Program-made: the position numbers and the translations under genes
Part shown: positions 33,105 through 40,478 of the stretch, piece after piece
Position numbering within the stretch: the first letter of the stretch is position 1
Layout: every line of letters starts with the position of its first letter
Source of the DNA: UMGS1532 sp045542355
GTDB lineage: Bacteria > Bacillota > Clostridia > Oscillospirales > Acutalibacteraceae
Length of the DNA stretch: 64,000 nucleotides
NCBI GenBank assembly: GCA_045542355.1
Contig: JAZQKX010000034.1
Location: 78,357 to 142,356, forward strand
Direction: 5' to 3'
The notes under the pieces: model-generated
What the model saw: only the letters and a program-made list of their open reading frames with translations
Told to the model about the DNA's origin: nothing
Database searches by the model: none

Positions 33105-34000
33105 TGACAGGTATTTTAAGAAAGGTAATTGCCGGTTTCTGCTATGTAGAAGCCGGTGAATTCATATACGAATGTAAACCCAGAGGCAACATCAAGCGAA
33201 CAATAGGAAATATATTAGCAGGGGATATGGCAGAGTTCAGTGAACTCCCTGAATACAAGGGCATAATAGAGAAAATTCTACCTCGAAAAAATAGGCTTAT
33301 ACGTCCGCCCTTGGCTAATGTTGACACTTTGTTTATAGTTTCCTCTTACAGCACTCCAGCGCCTAACACCTTGCTTATTGACCGAATCACTGCCATTGCA
33401 GAAAGCAAAGGTATTAACACGGTATTGGTCTTTAATAAATCGGATTTAGGAGATTTTAGTGAATATGTGAATATTTATGAATCTGCCCAATTCAAGGTGT
33501 TTGTTGTATCCACAGAAGAACCTGAGAGCCTTAATACGCTTAAAGAATATTTATTCTCTTTAAGGGGAATTTCAGCGTTTACGGGCAATTCCGGTGTAGG
33601 AAAATCAAGCATACTTAATGTTTTATTACCCGAGCTTTCCTTAAAGACAGGAATTGTTAGCGAGAAATTGGGTAGAGGCAAACATACCACCCGCGAGGTG
33701 GAGCTATTTAAACTACCAAGCGGGGGATATATTGCTGATACACCTGGGTTTTCCTCGTTAGATATAGAGCGCTGCGAGGTGGTTTTGAAGGACGAATTAC
33801 CAAGCTGCTTTAAGGAGTTTGGTGATTGCTTGTCTCAATGCCGTTTCACCACTTGTACCCATACAAGTGAGCCCGATTGCGCAGTTAAAGCCGCGGTTGA
33901 ACGCGGTGAAATACCAGCCACTCGTCATGAAAATTACGTTACATTATTTAATGAAATCAAGGATTTAAAGGAATGGAATCTAAACAAAAGCAAAAGGTAA
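33104..34000 (+). CDS. rsgA: Ribosome small-subunit-dependent GTPase A
   Basis: A circularly permuted GTPase that assists late 30S maturation. The G4 motif NKSD precedes the G1 motif GNSGVGKSS and the G3 motif DTPGF, the order that defines the family. The OB-fold lies in the first 70 residues. The zinc-binding tail is CLSQCRFTTCTHTSEPDC. At 298 aa it is typical. It overlaps prkC by one base and thiN by 28 nt. The rpe gene often found after it is missing. Confidence 0.95.
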   Translation: MTGILRKVIAGFCYVEAGEFIYECKPRGNIKRTIGNILAGDMAEFSELPEYKGIIEKILPRKNRLIRPPLANVDTLFIVSSYSTPAPNTLLIDRITAIAESKGINTVLVFNKSDLGDFSEYVNIYESAQFKVFVVSTEEPESLNTLKEYLFSLRGISAFTGNSGVGKSSILNVLLPELSLKTGIVSEKLGRGKHTTREVELFKLPSGGYIADTPGFSSLDIERCEVVLKDELPSCFKEFGDCLSQCRFTTCTHTSEPDCAVKAAVERGEIPATRHENYVTLFNEIKDLKEWNLNKSKR

Positions 34001-34620
34001 ATGCTGCCACTTGTGCAATAGTTTGCGGCGCACCTATTGATAATCTATCATGGCTAAAAGATGAGCTAAAGTCCTATGATAGTATCATAGCTGCCGACAG
34101 CGGTTATGACCATCTTGTTAAAATAGGTATTACACCACAAGTGTTAATAGGAGATTTAGACTCAATAGTATCCTATCCCACTAACACCCCAGTTATCAAG
34201 TATCCCTCTAAAAAGGATGATACTGATTTTTCAATTTGTTTGGGATATTGCTTGAAACATCAATATATGAGTGTTGATGTTTATGGCGCATGGGGGAACA
34301 GGGCGGGTCATTCATTGGCTGCAATATTTACTATGTTACAGTATTTCAAGCTGGGAATGAAGATTAGAATATTAACAGAAAGTTCCTGCATGTTTTTAGT
34401 TTCTGAAAAATGTATAATTCCTCGTAATAATGGATATGTATCGATCTTTCCGTTAAACGATAACGCCTCTGGTGTGACCCTTAAAGGATTTGAATATTCC
34501 CTAAATAATTATGATTTAGAAAGTTGTTCACCCCTTGGAGTAAGCAACCGAATTTTGAATGAGTTCGGTGAAATATCATTGAAAACAGGGAACTTATTAG
34601 TAATTATTGAAAACGAGTAA
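33973..34620 (+). CDS. thiN: Thiamine pyrophosphokinase
   Basis: Phosphorylates thiamine to thiamine diphosphate, the cofactor form. The 215-aa protein has ADSGYDHLVKIG, IGDLDS and the DDTDF motif, which bind thiamine and Mg-ATP. The C-terminal half is the beta-barrel thiamine-binding domain. The start overlaps rsgA by 28 nt, with AAGGA upstream and no better start inside. In Bacillus the order rsgA-rpe-thiN-spoVM is the same. Confidence 0.93.
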   Translation: MESKQKQKVNAATCAIVCGAPIDNLSWLKDELKSYDSIIAADSGYDHLVKIGITPQVLIGDLDSIVSYPTNTPVIKYPSKKDDTDFSICLGYCLKHQYMSVDVYGAWGNRAGHSLAAIFTMLQYFKLGMKIRILTESSCMFLVSEKCIIPRNNGYVSIFPLNDNASGVTLKGFEYSLNNYDLESCSPLGVSNRILNEFGEISLKTGNLLVIIENE

Positions 34621-34681
34621 CATATTTCTTTGCTCCGCGTAAAATGATTATAGAGAATTATCTTAAACGGAGCGTGGAATT

Positions 34682-34828
34682 ATGTACCGAAAAAGATGTG
34701 ATGTGCTCAGAGCAATAGCTGCCATCGGTGTTGGGACATTAATTGCCTTCTATTGTCCTGCAAGAGTACTTATAATTCTATTAGCAGTTGCAGTTGTAGT
34801 TCTCGGATTGGCAATTCCCAGAAACTAA
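34682..34828 (+). CDS. 48-aa single-pass membrane peptide
   Basis: Too short for automatic calling, but the frame is clean from ATG 34682 to TAA 34826-34828. The start MYRKRCDVLRAIAAIGVG is basic and helical, and a hydrophobic stretch (VLIILLAVAVVVLGLAI) is followed by PRN at the end. It lies between thiN and spoVM and its stop overlaps the spoVM ribosome binding site region. I do not know this family by name. A membrane peptide made during sporulation is a reasonable guess because of the neighbour. Confidence 0.65.
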   Translation: MYRKRCDVLRAIAAIGVGTLIAFYCPARVLIILLAVAVVVLGLAIPRN

Positions 34829-34842
34829 TGGAGGTATCTTCT

Positions 34843-34929
34843 ATGAAGGTTGTTGTTTTCAAGAGTCCTAAGTGTTTGCGTGGATTATTAAGGTTAGTCT
34901 TTGGTATTAAAAAAGAGGAAATTGAATAA
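34843..34929 (+). CDS. spoVM: SpoVM, spore coat anchoring peptide (28 aa)
   Basis: The 28-residue frame reads MKVVVFKSPKCLRGLLRLVFG plus a charged tail. It lines up with the 26-aa Bacillus SpoVM: the proline at position 9, K-x-P-K-x-L-x-G, and the amphipathic helix after it all match. SpoVM inserts into the convex outer forespore membrane and recruits SpoIVA to build the coat. The ribosome binding site GGAGG is 8 nt upstream. Position after thiN is the same as in Bacillus, which is strong context. A terminator follows. Confidence 0.9.
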   Translation: MKVVVFKSPKCLRGLLRLVFGIKKEEIE

Positions 34930-34940
34930 CTACATAAAAA

Positions 34941-34966
34941 ATCACCGCTGTTAAAACAGCGGTGAT
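34941..34966. terminator. Bidirectional terminator between spoVM and phosphoglucomutase
   Basis: An almost perfect stem of about 11-12 bp (34941-34952 with 34955-34966) with a very short A-rich loop, A-run on the left and TTAATTTTT on the right. Confidence 0.88.
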
Positions 34967-34976
34967 TAATTTTTAC

Positions 34977-36704
34977 TTAAAATCCCATAAGTTTGCTGAC
35001 GGATTCTTTCAAAGTTTTAGATAATTCTTTAGAACTATTCTTATTGTCAGTAATTGCTTCAACGTAAACTTTAATTTTTGGCTCCGTGCCCGAAGGGCGT
35101 ATGGTGATTTTAGAGCCGTTTTCCAATTTAAAAGCTATAACATTGGAGGATGGTAAGTCGATCGTGCTCATAACTTGAGTTTTAAGGTCAGTTTTAACAG
35201 ATGATTTATAATCAAATAAGCTTACTGTTTGAATACCTGCAATAGAAGTTGGAGGATTGTTTCTTAGTTCGTTCATTATCTGAGACATACGTTCCATACC
35301 ACTTTGGCCTTCGCAGGTGAAACTTACCTGTTCGTTACAGAAGAAGCCGTGCTCATTATACAAATTGTTCATTACATCTATGAGGGTAAGACCATAGCTC
35401 TTGTAGTAACTTGCCATTTCGCATATCAGTTGTGACGCCACTACGGCATCTTTATCTCTGACATAACTACCCGCCAGATAGCCATAGCTTTCCTCGAAAC
35501 CGAAAATATAGTCAGATACTCTGTTTTCGGCTTCAAGTCCAGCAATTAATTCTCCAATAAACTTGAATCCGGTAAGTACGTCTTTAATAGCACATCCATA
35601 CTTTTGTGCAATTCTTGCTGAAAGGTCAGAAGTAACAATTGTTTTAACGGCTATAGGGTTACAGGGGAGGGTGCCATTAGCTTTTCTCGAGCTTAGAATA
35701 TAGTCAAGAAGCATTGCACCAACTTCATTACCCGACATAAGTGTGTAGTTGCCATCTTTTTTAACAGCAATGCCGACTCTGTCGGCGTCGGGGTCGGTAG
35801 CTAATAAGAGGTCCGCATCTTGCCTTTCAGCAAGTTCAAGAGCCAATTTGAAAGCTTCTTCAATCTCAGGGTTAGGATAAGGAGCGGTAGGGAAGTTACC
35901 GTCGGGTAATTCTTGTTCAGGTACCACAATTATATTGTTTATACCTGCTTTTTTTAAAATTGCTCTAACAGGCTTATTACCGCTGCCATGTAACGGGGTG
36001 TAGATTACTTTTAAATCGGAGTTAGAAAGAACATCTTTATTTATTGCCTGAGAGTAAACTTCATCAAGATATGCATCAATAACTGAAGGTTTGATATATT
36101 CTATCTGATTTTTATTTACAGCATCTTCAAAATCCACTGATTTAACATCGTTGAAAATATCTACATTTGAAATATATTTAATAACCGCTTCACTTGCGGT
36201 AAGATTTAGCTGACATCCGTCAGGACCGTATGCCTTGTATCCGTTGTATTTGGAAGGGTTATGACTTGCTGTAATAACAACACCTGCGTTGCAGTTAAGA
36301 TGCCTTACAGCGAAAGAAAGCATAGGCGTAGGCATTAATTCTGGATAAATATAGACTTTGATTCCATTAGCAGCAAATACGCAAGCTGTTGTTTTAGCAA
36401 AGACATCTGATTTGATTCTGCTATCATAAGCAATAGCTACGGAAGCTCCTGTTTTAATAGAATTTATATAGTTAGAGAAGCCTTGTGTAGCCCTGCCGAC
36501 AGTATATATATTCATACGGTTTGTGCCAGAACCAATTATACCTCTTAAACCACCAGTTCCAAATTCTAAATTCTTATAAAAGCGGTCATTAATTTCGTCC
36601 GGATTATCTTTAATATCGTTTAGTTCTTCAAGTACATCCTTGTCTGTAGCTAATTTTAGCCAATGGTTGTATAGTTCGTTGCAGTTCAAAACAGATACCT
36701 CCAA
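34977..36704 (-). CDS. pgcA: Phosphoglucomutase/phosphomannomutase (alpha-D-phosphohexomutase)
   Basis: Interconverts glucose 1- and 6-phosphate, feeding UDP-glucose and wall polymers. The 575-aa protein has the phosphoserine loop TASHNPSKYNGYKAYGPDG, the metal loop DPDADRVGIAV, the sugar-binding GFEESYGYLAG and the C-terminal phosphate-binding RPSGTEPKIK. The four-domain length is right. It is a single gene; its ribosome binding site is GGAGG and its promoter is well matched. Confidence 0.95.
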   Translation of the reverse strand: MEVSVLNCNELYNHWLKLATDKDVLEELNDIKDNPDEINDRFYKNLEFGTGGLRGIIGSGTNRMNIYTVGRATQGFSNYINSIKTGASVAIAYDSRIKSDVFAKTTACVFAANGIKVYIYPELMPTPMLSFAVRHLNCNAGVVITASHNPSKYNGYKAYGPDGCQLNLTASEAVIKYISNVDIFNDVKSVDFEDAVNKNQIEYIKPSVIDAYLDEVYSQAINKDVLSNSDLKVIYTPLHGSGNKPVRAILKKAGINNIIVVPEQELPDGNFPTAPYPNPEIEEAFKLALELAERQDADLLLATDPDADRVGIAVKKDGNYTLMSGNEVGAMLLDYILSSRKANGTLPCNPIAVKTIVTSDLSARIAQKYGCAIKDVLTGFKFIGELIAGLEAENRVSDYIFGFEESYGYLAGSYVRDKDAVVASQLICEMASYYKSYGLTLIDVMNNLYNEHGFFCNEQVSFTCEGQSGMERMSQIMNELRNNPPTSIAGIQTVSLFDYKSSVKTDLKTQVMSTIDLPSSNVIAFKLENGSKITIRPSGTEPKIKVYVEAITDNKNSSKELSKTLKESVSKLMGF

Positions 36705-36730
36705 AAAATCTCAAAAATCTCTTTATATAT

Positions 36731-36759
36731 AATATACACCTTCTCGTATTTTATGTCAA
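36731..36759 (-). promoter_or_regulatory. SigA-type promoter for pgcA
   Basis: On the minus strand TTGACA (36754-36759), 17-nt spacer, TATATT (36731-36736), just upstream of the pgcA start. Confidence 0.75.
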
Positions 36760-36839
36760 TGAATTATTTATTTCATAAGTTAAAAGAAATTGTCGCGTTT
36801 TTAGACTTTTCTCTACATTGCCAAAAATATGATGCATTT

Positions 36840-36846
36840 TGTCGAA
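36840..36846 (+). promoter_or_regulatory. Candidate Spo0A box upstream of the sigma-factor gene
   Basis: TGTCGAA matches the Spo0A-box core exactly, and the flanks (TTTTGTCGAAAT) fit the extended site. It lies about 30 nt upstream of the -35 box. A weaker TGTCGCG is at 36791-36797. Seven-base matches occur by chance, so this remains a candidate. Confidence 0.5.
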
Positions 36847-36875
36847 ATATTTTATAAAGAATATACAATTTACCC

Positions 36876-36904
36876 TTGACAATTTCTAGTATTTAGTTTA
36901 TTAT
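36876..36904 (+). promoter_or_regulatory. SigA-type promoter for the sigma-factor gene
   Basis: TTGACA at 36876-36881, 17-nt spacer, TATTAT at 36899-36904. The predicted start near 36911 fits an ATG at 36936. Confidence 0.75.
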
Positions 36905-36935
36905 TAATGTAGATTTGAAAAAGTATGGGTGCATT

Positions 36936-37508
36936 ATGTTCAATAGTAGTTTAAGCGGAAAACTATCTGAGGAAGAGCTGGTTAAGCTCATCAAATATGA
37001 CGATAATAATGAAGCTTTAAGTATATTATTATCTATATATAAACCATTCATTATCAATAAAATCCGCTCATTTCCTTTTAATGAATTTGATTTTGACGAT
37101 GTATATCAAGAATGTGTGATTGGATTATATAACATAATTTTCGATTATATCCAAGATAAGTCATCTTTTAGAACATTTGCATCAGTTTGCATTAATCGCA
37201 TACTTATTTCTTTGTTTCGTGGAAAAAGTAATAAGTGTCGCATCCCACATGATTCAATAGTTGATTTTGATGAGTCGAATATTTCCTGTGATTTTGACAC
37301 ACCTGAGGTAATTTTAGAACGGTACGATAACTATGAAAACCTGCTCAATAAGGCTCGTGAACAGTTGTCACCTTTAGAACTTAGCGTGTTGATGAAGTTA
37401 GCTGATGGATTAAGCTATGCAGAAATATCAAAAACCATTGGTGTTTCTGTCAAATCTGTAGATAATGCTGTGCAGCGTATTCGTAAAAAATTTTCAAATC
37501 TGCTATAA
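36936..37508 (+). CDS. Sigma-70 family RNA polymerase sigma factor, SigH-like
   Basis: A protein of about 190 aa with a region 2 (DVYQECVIGLYNIIFDYIQDKSSFRTFASVCINRILIS) and a region 4 (LSPLELSVLMKLADGLSYAEISKTIGVSVKSVDNAVQRIRKK). The region 2 wording and the lack of regions 1 and 3 resemble SigH of sporulation. The ATG at 36936 is preferred; the longer TTG start (36915) would begin at the transcription start. A possible 0A box upstream fits a link to sporulation. The exact sigma identity is not certain. Confidence 0.82.
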   Translation: MFNSSLSGKLSEEELVKLIKYDDNNEALSILLSIYKPFIINKIRSFPFNEFDFDDVYQECVIGLYNIIFDYIQDKSSFRTFASVCINRILISLFRGKSNKCRIPHDSIVDFDESNISCDFDTPEVILERYDNYENLLNKAREQLSPLELSVLMKLADGLSYAEISKTIGVSVKSVDNAVQRIRKKFSNLL

Positions 37509-37517
37509 ATTTATTAT

Positions 37518-37581
37518 GCCCAAAGTAGCTTAACAGTAGAGCGTTGATTTCAAAGATGTCGGTGCAAATCCGTCCAGGGGC
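37518..37581 (+). ncRNA. tRNA-like element or decayed tRNA in the leader of the zinc-ribbon gene
   Basis: 64 nt read like a shrunken tRNA. GCCC (37518-37521) can pair with the GGGC end. A D-arm-like TAGCTTAACAGTAGAGCG and a loop TTTCAAA follow. Then comes a T-arm-like CGG-TGCAAAT-CCG, and CCAGGGGC closes the acceptor. The D stem (GCTT/GAGC) and T stem hold, but only 4 of 7 acceptor pairs form, the anticodon stem does not pair, and there is no CCA. It is not a working tRNA. It lies between the sigma gene and the zinc-ribbon start (103-nt gap). Confidence 0.5.
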
Positions 37582-37611
37582 GAAAAAACATTCCGAAAGA
37601 GGTACAAAAAC

Positions 37612-37890
37612 ATGTTCGAAGACAAGACACTGGTATGCAAGGACTGCGGAAGTGAGTTCGTGTTCACAGCAGGTGAACAGGAGTTTTATGATTCCAAGGG
37701 CTTTGTAAATGAGCCGCAGCGTTGCAAGAGCTGCCGTGATGCTCGCAAAAACGCTGGAAGAGCTCCTAAAACCTATCATGAGGCTGTTTGTGCTTCATGT
37801 GGCGGTGTTGCAAAAGTTCCTTTCATGCCCAGAGAAGATCGCCCCGTTTATTGTAGCGAATGCTTCGCAAAGATGAAAGAAGAAGCTTAG
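37612..37890 (+). CDS. Zinc-ribbon protein (92 aa)
   Basis: A small soluble protein with two zinc-ribbon pairs in its first half: CKDCGSEFVFTAGEQEFY and RCKSCRDARKN, then a second set CASCGGVAKVPFMPREDRPVYCSECF. This is the family of probable zinc-ribbon proteins (zf-trcl-like, CxxC...CxxC), common in Clostridia but of unknown function. Ribosome binding site GAAAGAGG. It follows the sigma gene and the tRNA-like element and ends in a terminator. A role in nucleic-acid binding is possible but not shown. Confidence 0.88.
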   Translation: MFEDKTLVCKDCGSEFVFTAGEQEFYDSKGFVNEPQRCKSCRDARKNAGRAPKTYHEAVCASCGGVAKVPFMPREDRPVYCSECFAKMKEEA

Positions 37891-37914
37891 TTTTAATTTA
37901 CAATTAAAAGAATT

Positions 37915-37942
37915 AACAGGTCATCTATTTAGATGGCCTGTT
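37915..37942. terminator. Terminator between the zinc-ribbon gene and the SDR gene
   Basis: A 12-bp stem (37915-37926 with 37931-37942, one wobble), loop ATTT, then GTTTTTT; shared by the convergent genes. Confidence 0.88.
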
Positions 37943-37950
37943 GTTTTTTA

Positions 37951-38682
37951 TCATATATATCCGCCGTCTGCTATTATGTTCTGTCCTGTAATAAAGGAAG
38001 ATGAATTAGAAGCAAGAAACAGAGCAATATTTGCAATCTCCTCAGGTTCTCCGAGGCGGCACAAAGCGGTTGAATCAACTAAATCATCTATAGTAGCAGA
38101 ATCAAGCGCTTTGTTCATGTCGGTTTTGATAACTCCCGGCGAGATGCAGTTAACTCGTATTCCGCTTGGCCCAAGTTCCTTTGCAAGGGCCTGTGTAAAC
38201 CCAACTAAACCTGCCTTAGATGTTGAATATGCCACCTCACAGGATGCGCCTGAAACGCCCCAAATAGAAGAAATATTTATAATAGCACCAGATTTAGATT
38301 TAATAAAATAGGGGAGAAGCGATTTACTAAGATAAAATGCCGAAGATAGATCGGTGTTAATTATTCGATTCCAATCTTCGAAGCTTGTGTCGTTGATAGG
38401 GGAGATGAGAGATATACCTGCGTTATTAACAAGAACATCAACTCCACCAAAGCGTTTTATAAAAGCATCAGCCAAATTTTCGCATTGCTTCCAATCTGAA
38501 ACGTCGAATTTAAACAGTTCAGCCTCAACGCCTAAATCCAGTATTTCTTTTTTTACTTCTGCAGCGGCTTTGTCAGAGGTATTGTAATTTACTCCAATAT
38601 CATATCCATTTTTGGCAAAATTGAGAGCTATAGCTCTGCCTATTCCTCGGGAGGCGCCGGTAATCAAAACCTTTTTTCTCAT
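37951..38682 (-). CDS. Short-chain dehydrogenase/reductase, possibly EF-P 5-aminopentanone reductase (YmfI-like)
   Basis: A 243-aa Rossmann reductase with TGASRGIGRAIA, NNAGIS, the catalytic Ser in INISSIWG, and Tyr-x3-Lys in YSTSKAGLVG. It looks like FabG, but the SSIWGVSGASCEVAYS segment is, as I recall it, the form found in the YmfI group that finishes the modification of elongation factor P in Bacillus. FabG proteins usually have a different motif there. It is a single gene with its own promoter and is not next to fatty-acid genes, which also speaks against FabG. The SDR call is firm; the substrate is inference. Confidence 0.8.
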   Translation of the reverse strand: MRKKVLITGASRGIGRAIALNFAKNGYDIGVNYNTSDKAAAEVKKEILDLGVEAELFKFDVSDWKQCENLADAFIKRFGGVDVLVNNAGISLISPINDTSFEDWNRIINTDLSSAFYLSKSLLPYFIKSKSGAIINISSIWGVSGASCEVAYSTSKAGLVGFTQALAKELGPSGIRVNCISPGVIKTDMNKALDSATIDDLVDSTALCRLGEPEEIANIALFLASNSSSFITGQNIIADGGYI

Positions 38683-38707
38683 TATAAACCTCTAAATTTT
38701 TTATTTT

Positions 38708-38736
38708 AGTATATACCTTTTTGGGCGATTAGTCAA
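38708..38736 (-). promoter_or_regulatory. SigA-type promoter for the SDR gene
   Basis: On the minus strand TTGACT (38731-38736), 17-nt spacer, TATACT (38708-38713). Confidence 0.75.
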
Positions 38737-38829
38737 CTATATTTAGTTAACATAACCTATGTTGAAAACTATTGGGATCGGTTTACATAATAAGTTTACA
38801 TAAAACGTACGATTATGCTCATTTAATGG

Positions 38830-38858
38830 TTGACATAATACTTATTTTATAGTATTAT
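38830..38858 (+). promoter_or_regulatory. SigA-type promoter for spoIIM-xerD
   Basis: TTGACA at 38830-38835, 17-nt spacer, TATTAT at 38853-38858. Transcription should start near 38865, at the leader hairpin. Confidence 0.75.
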
Positions 38859-38864
38859 AATTTT

Positions 38865-38925
38865 ACCTCCCTCAAAAAAGGAATTTCGATGCTTCTCAAC
38901 GCATATCTATTGAAAGAGGGAAGGT
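38865..38925 (+). promoter_or_regulatory. Leader hairpin that can hide the spoIIM ribosome binding site
   Basis: ACCTCCCTC (38865-38873) can pair with GAGGGAAGGT (38916-38925) with one bulged A. That right arm is the Shine-Dalgarno of spoIIM, whose ATG is at 38932. The loop has an inner hairpin (ATGC/GCAT at 38889-38892/38901-38904). It looks like translational control, possibly a thermosensor or riboswitch, but I do not recognise a class. Confidence 0.45.
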
Positions 38926-38931
38926 GTAATA

Positions 38932-39561
38932 ATGATAGGGACAACCTTAAATTTTAAGCCAAGTAGAAGTTTCAAATTCACTAAAACAGATTTAATTGTT
39001 CTATTTGTGTTGCTTTCTTTTTTAGTGGGATATACAATAGGAATCTCACTTATATGTCGTGATAATTCTGTTATTTGCAATTTTGCTCAAAGAATGTTCC
39101 AGAAGATGAATTCGATACAAAACGGAAGTACCTTTTGGTATCGAACCTTGATGGCTATAATTTCCTTTTGTCCATACATAGTTATTGCTTATATGTTTGG
39201 TACTAGCATTTTGGGTTGCGCTGTTTTACCGTCTGTATGCACGACAAAGGGCTTTTTCGACGGAATATTAGTTGCTTATATTTATCAAAATTACTCTTTG
39301 AGCGGTATGGGATACACCGTCTTGATTTTAGCGCCGTTTTTGGTTTTATCTACCTTTTTGTTGATTTTAGCCTGTAGGGAGTCGGTATGTTTCTCCAGCA
39401 GAATTTTAATGAACACATTACCGAGAGGTACTTCATATAATCTTTCAGGAGATTTTAAGCTTTATAGTTTCAGATACATTTTTCTGCTGATTTTAAGTAT
39501 AGTTGTTTCAATATTTAATTCTATTTTATCAGCAATATTTGTTAGTTATTTTAATTTTTAA
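38932..39561 (+). CDS. spoIIM: Stage II sporulation protein M
   Basis: A 209-aa integral membrane protein with about five helices. In B. subtilis SpoIIM is part of the SpoIID-IIM-IIP complex that thins septal peptidoglycan and drives engulfment. Matching features include the conserved segment GTSILGCAVLPSVCTTKGFFDGILVAY and the order spoIIM followed by xerD, which is conserved in Clostridia. The identification rests on topology, that segment and context. Ribosome binding site GAGGGAAGG. Confidence 0.8.
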   Translation: MIGTTLNFKPSRSFKFTKTDLIVLFVLLSFLVGYTIGISLICRDNSVICNFAQRMFQKMNSIQNGSTFWYRTLMAIISFCPYIVIAYMFGTSILGCAVLPSVCTTKGFFDGILVAYIYQNYSLSGMGYTVLILAPFLVLSTFLLILACRESVCFSSRILMNTLPRGTSYNLSGDFKLYSFRYIFLLILSIVVSIFNSILSAIFVSYFNF

Positions 39562-39570
39562 GAGGTAAAA

Positions 39571-40458
39571 ATGAAGGAGTTTTTAAATGAATTTATCAGT
39601 TATTTAAAACTGGTAAAAAAATCATCTGCCAATACTGTGGATTCTTACCAAAGGGATCTTCTGCAGTATATGAATTATCTGGAAAAGAACAATATTAATA
39701 ACCCTACAACAGTTTCTAATGAAACTGTTTCTGAGTATATTTCTTCGCTTTCTCGATCTGGAAAATCTGCATCCACCGTTACCCGAGCCACTTCCTCGAT
39801 TAAAGCTTACTACAAGTTTTTAAATTCGATTAATAAACGTCAAGATATACCTGTGCTTAATGTAAATACAACTACACAAGCCAAAAGTTTACCGATTATT
39901 CTTGACCTGCCTGAAATTCAAGCACTGCTTGACCAACCGGATACCGGAGATATAAAAGGAATTCGCGATAAGGCAATGCTGGAGACTTTATATGCCACGG
40001 GAATTAAGGTTTCGGAGTTAATTTCTCTTACGATTGAAGATGTTAATCTTCAGGTTGGATTTATTAAATCTGGGAAGGGTAAGAACGAGCGAATCGTTCC
40101 GCTTCACAAGGGCGCGATTAAAATTCTTTCTCTATACATAAATCAAATCAGACCAGCTATTGTTTCTGATTTTAACAACAGCATTCTTTTTACTAACATG
40201 AACGGCTCGGTAATGACGAGACAGGGCTTTTGGAAGATACTGAAAGGCTATGCTAAATCAGCAGGTATTGAAAAAGATATAACGCCACATTCTATCCGTC
40301 ATTCCTTTGCCTATCATATGCTTGAAAACGGAGCGGATATAGAGGACATTAAGGATTTACTGGGACACGTCGATATATCATCTACCCAGATTTACACACA
40401 GATTATTAAGAGCAAATACTCAAAATCCTATTCAAAATTTCACCCTTTAGCAAGATAA
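39571..40458 (+). CDS. xerD: Site-specific tyrosine recombinase XerD (first catalytic Arg replaced by Lys)
   Basis: Resolves chromosome dimers at dif with XerC. The 295-aa protein has the N-terminal SAM-like DNA-binding domain and a C-terminal catalytic domain with SGKGKNER, HSIRHSFAYHML (His240, Arg243), LLGHVDISSTQ (His266) and the nucleophile Tyr275 in IYT. The first arginine of the R-K-H-R-H-Y set normally sits in TGLRVSEL; here the sequence is TGIKVSEL with Lys146 (codon AAG). A second Xer-type gene on the minus strand nearby keeps this arginine. Located 9 nt after spoIIM, the conserved order. Confidence 0.88.
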   Translation: MKEFLNEFISYLKLVKKSSANTVDSYQRDLLQYMNYLEKNNINNPTTVSNETVSEYISSLSRSGKSASTVTRATSSIKAYYKFLNSINKRQDIPVLNVNTTTQAKSLPIILDLPEIQALLDQPDTGDIKGIRDKAMLETLYATGIKVSELISLTIEDVNLQVGFIKSGKGKNERIVPLHKGAIKILSLYINQIRPAIVSDFNNSILFTNMNGSVMTRQGFWKILKGYAKSAGIEKDITPHSIRHSFAYHMLENGADIEDIKDLLGHVDISSTQIYTQIIKSKYSKSYSKFHPLAR

Positions 40459-40478
40459 AAATTCAGGAGTTTTAAATT

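Noticed and set aside
37518..37581. A functional tRNA gene
   Set aside because: The anticodon stem does not pair, the acceptor is incomplete and no CCA is present; kept only as a tRNA-like element.
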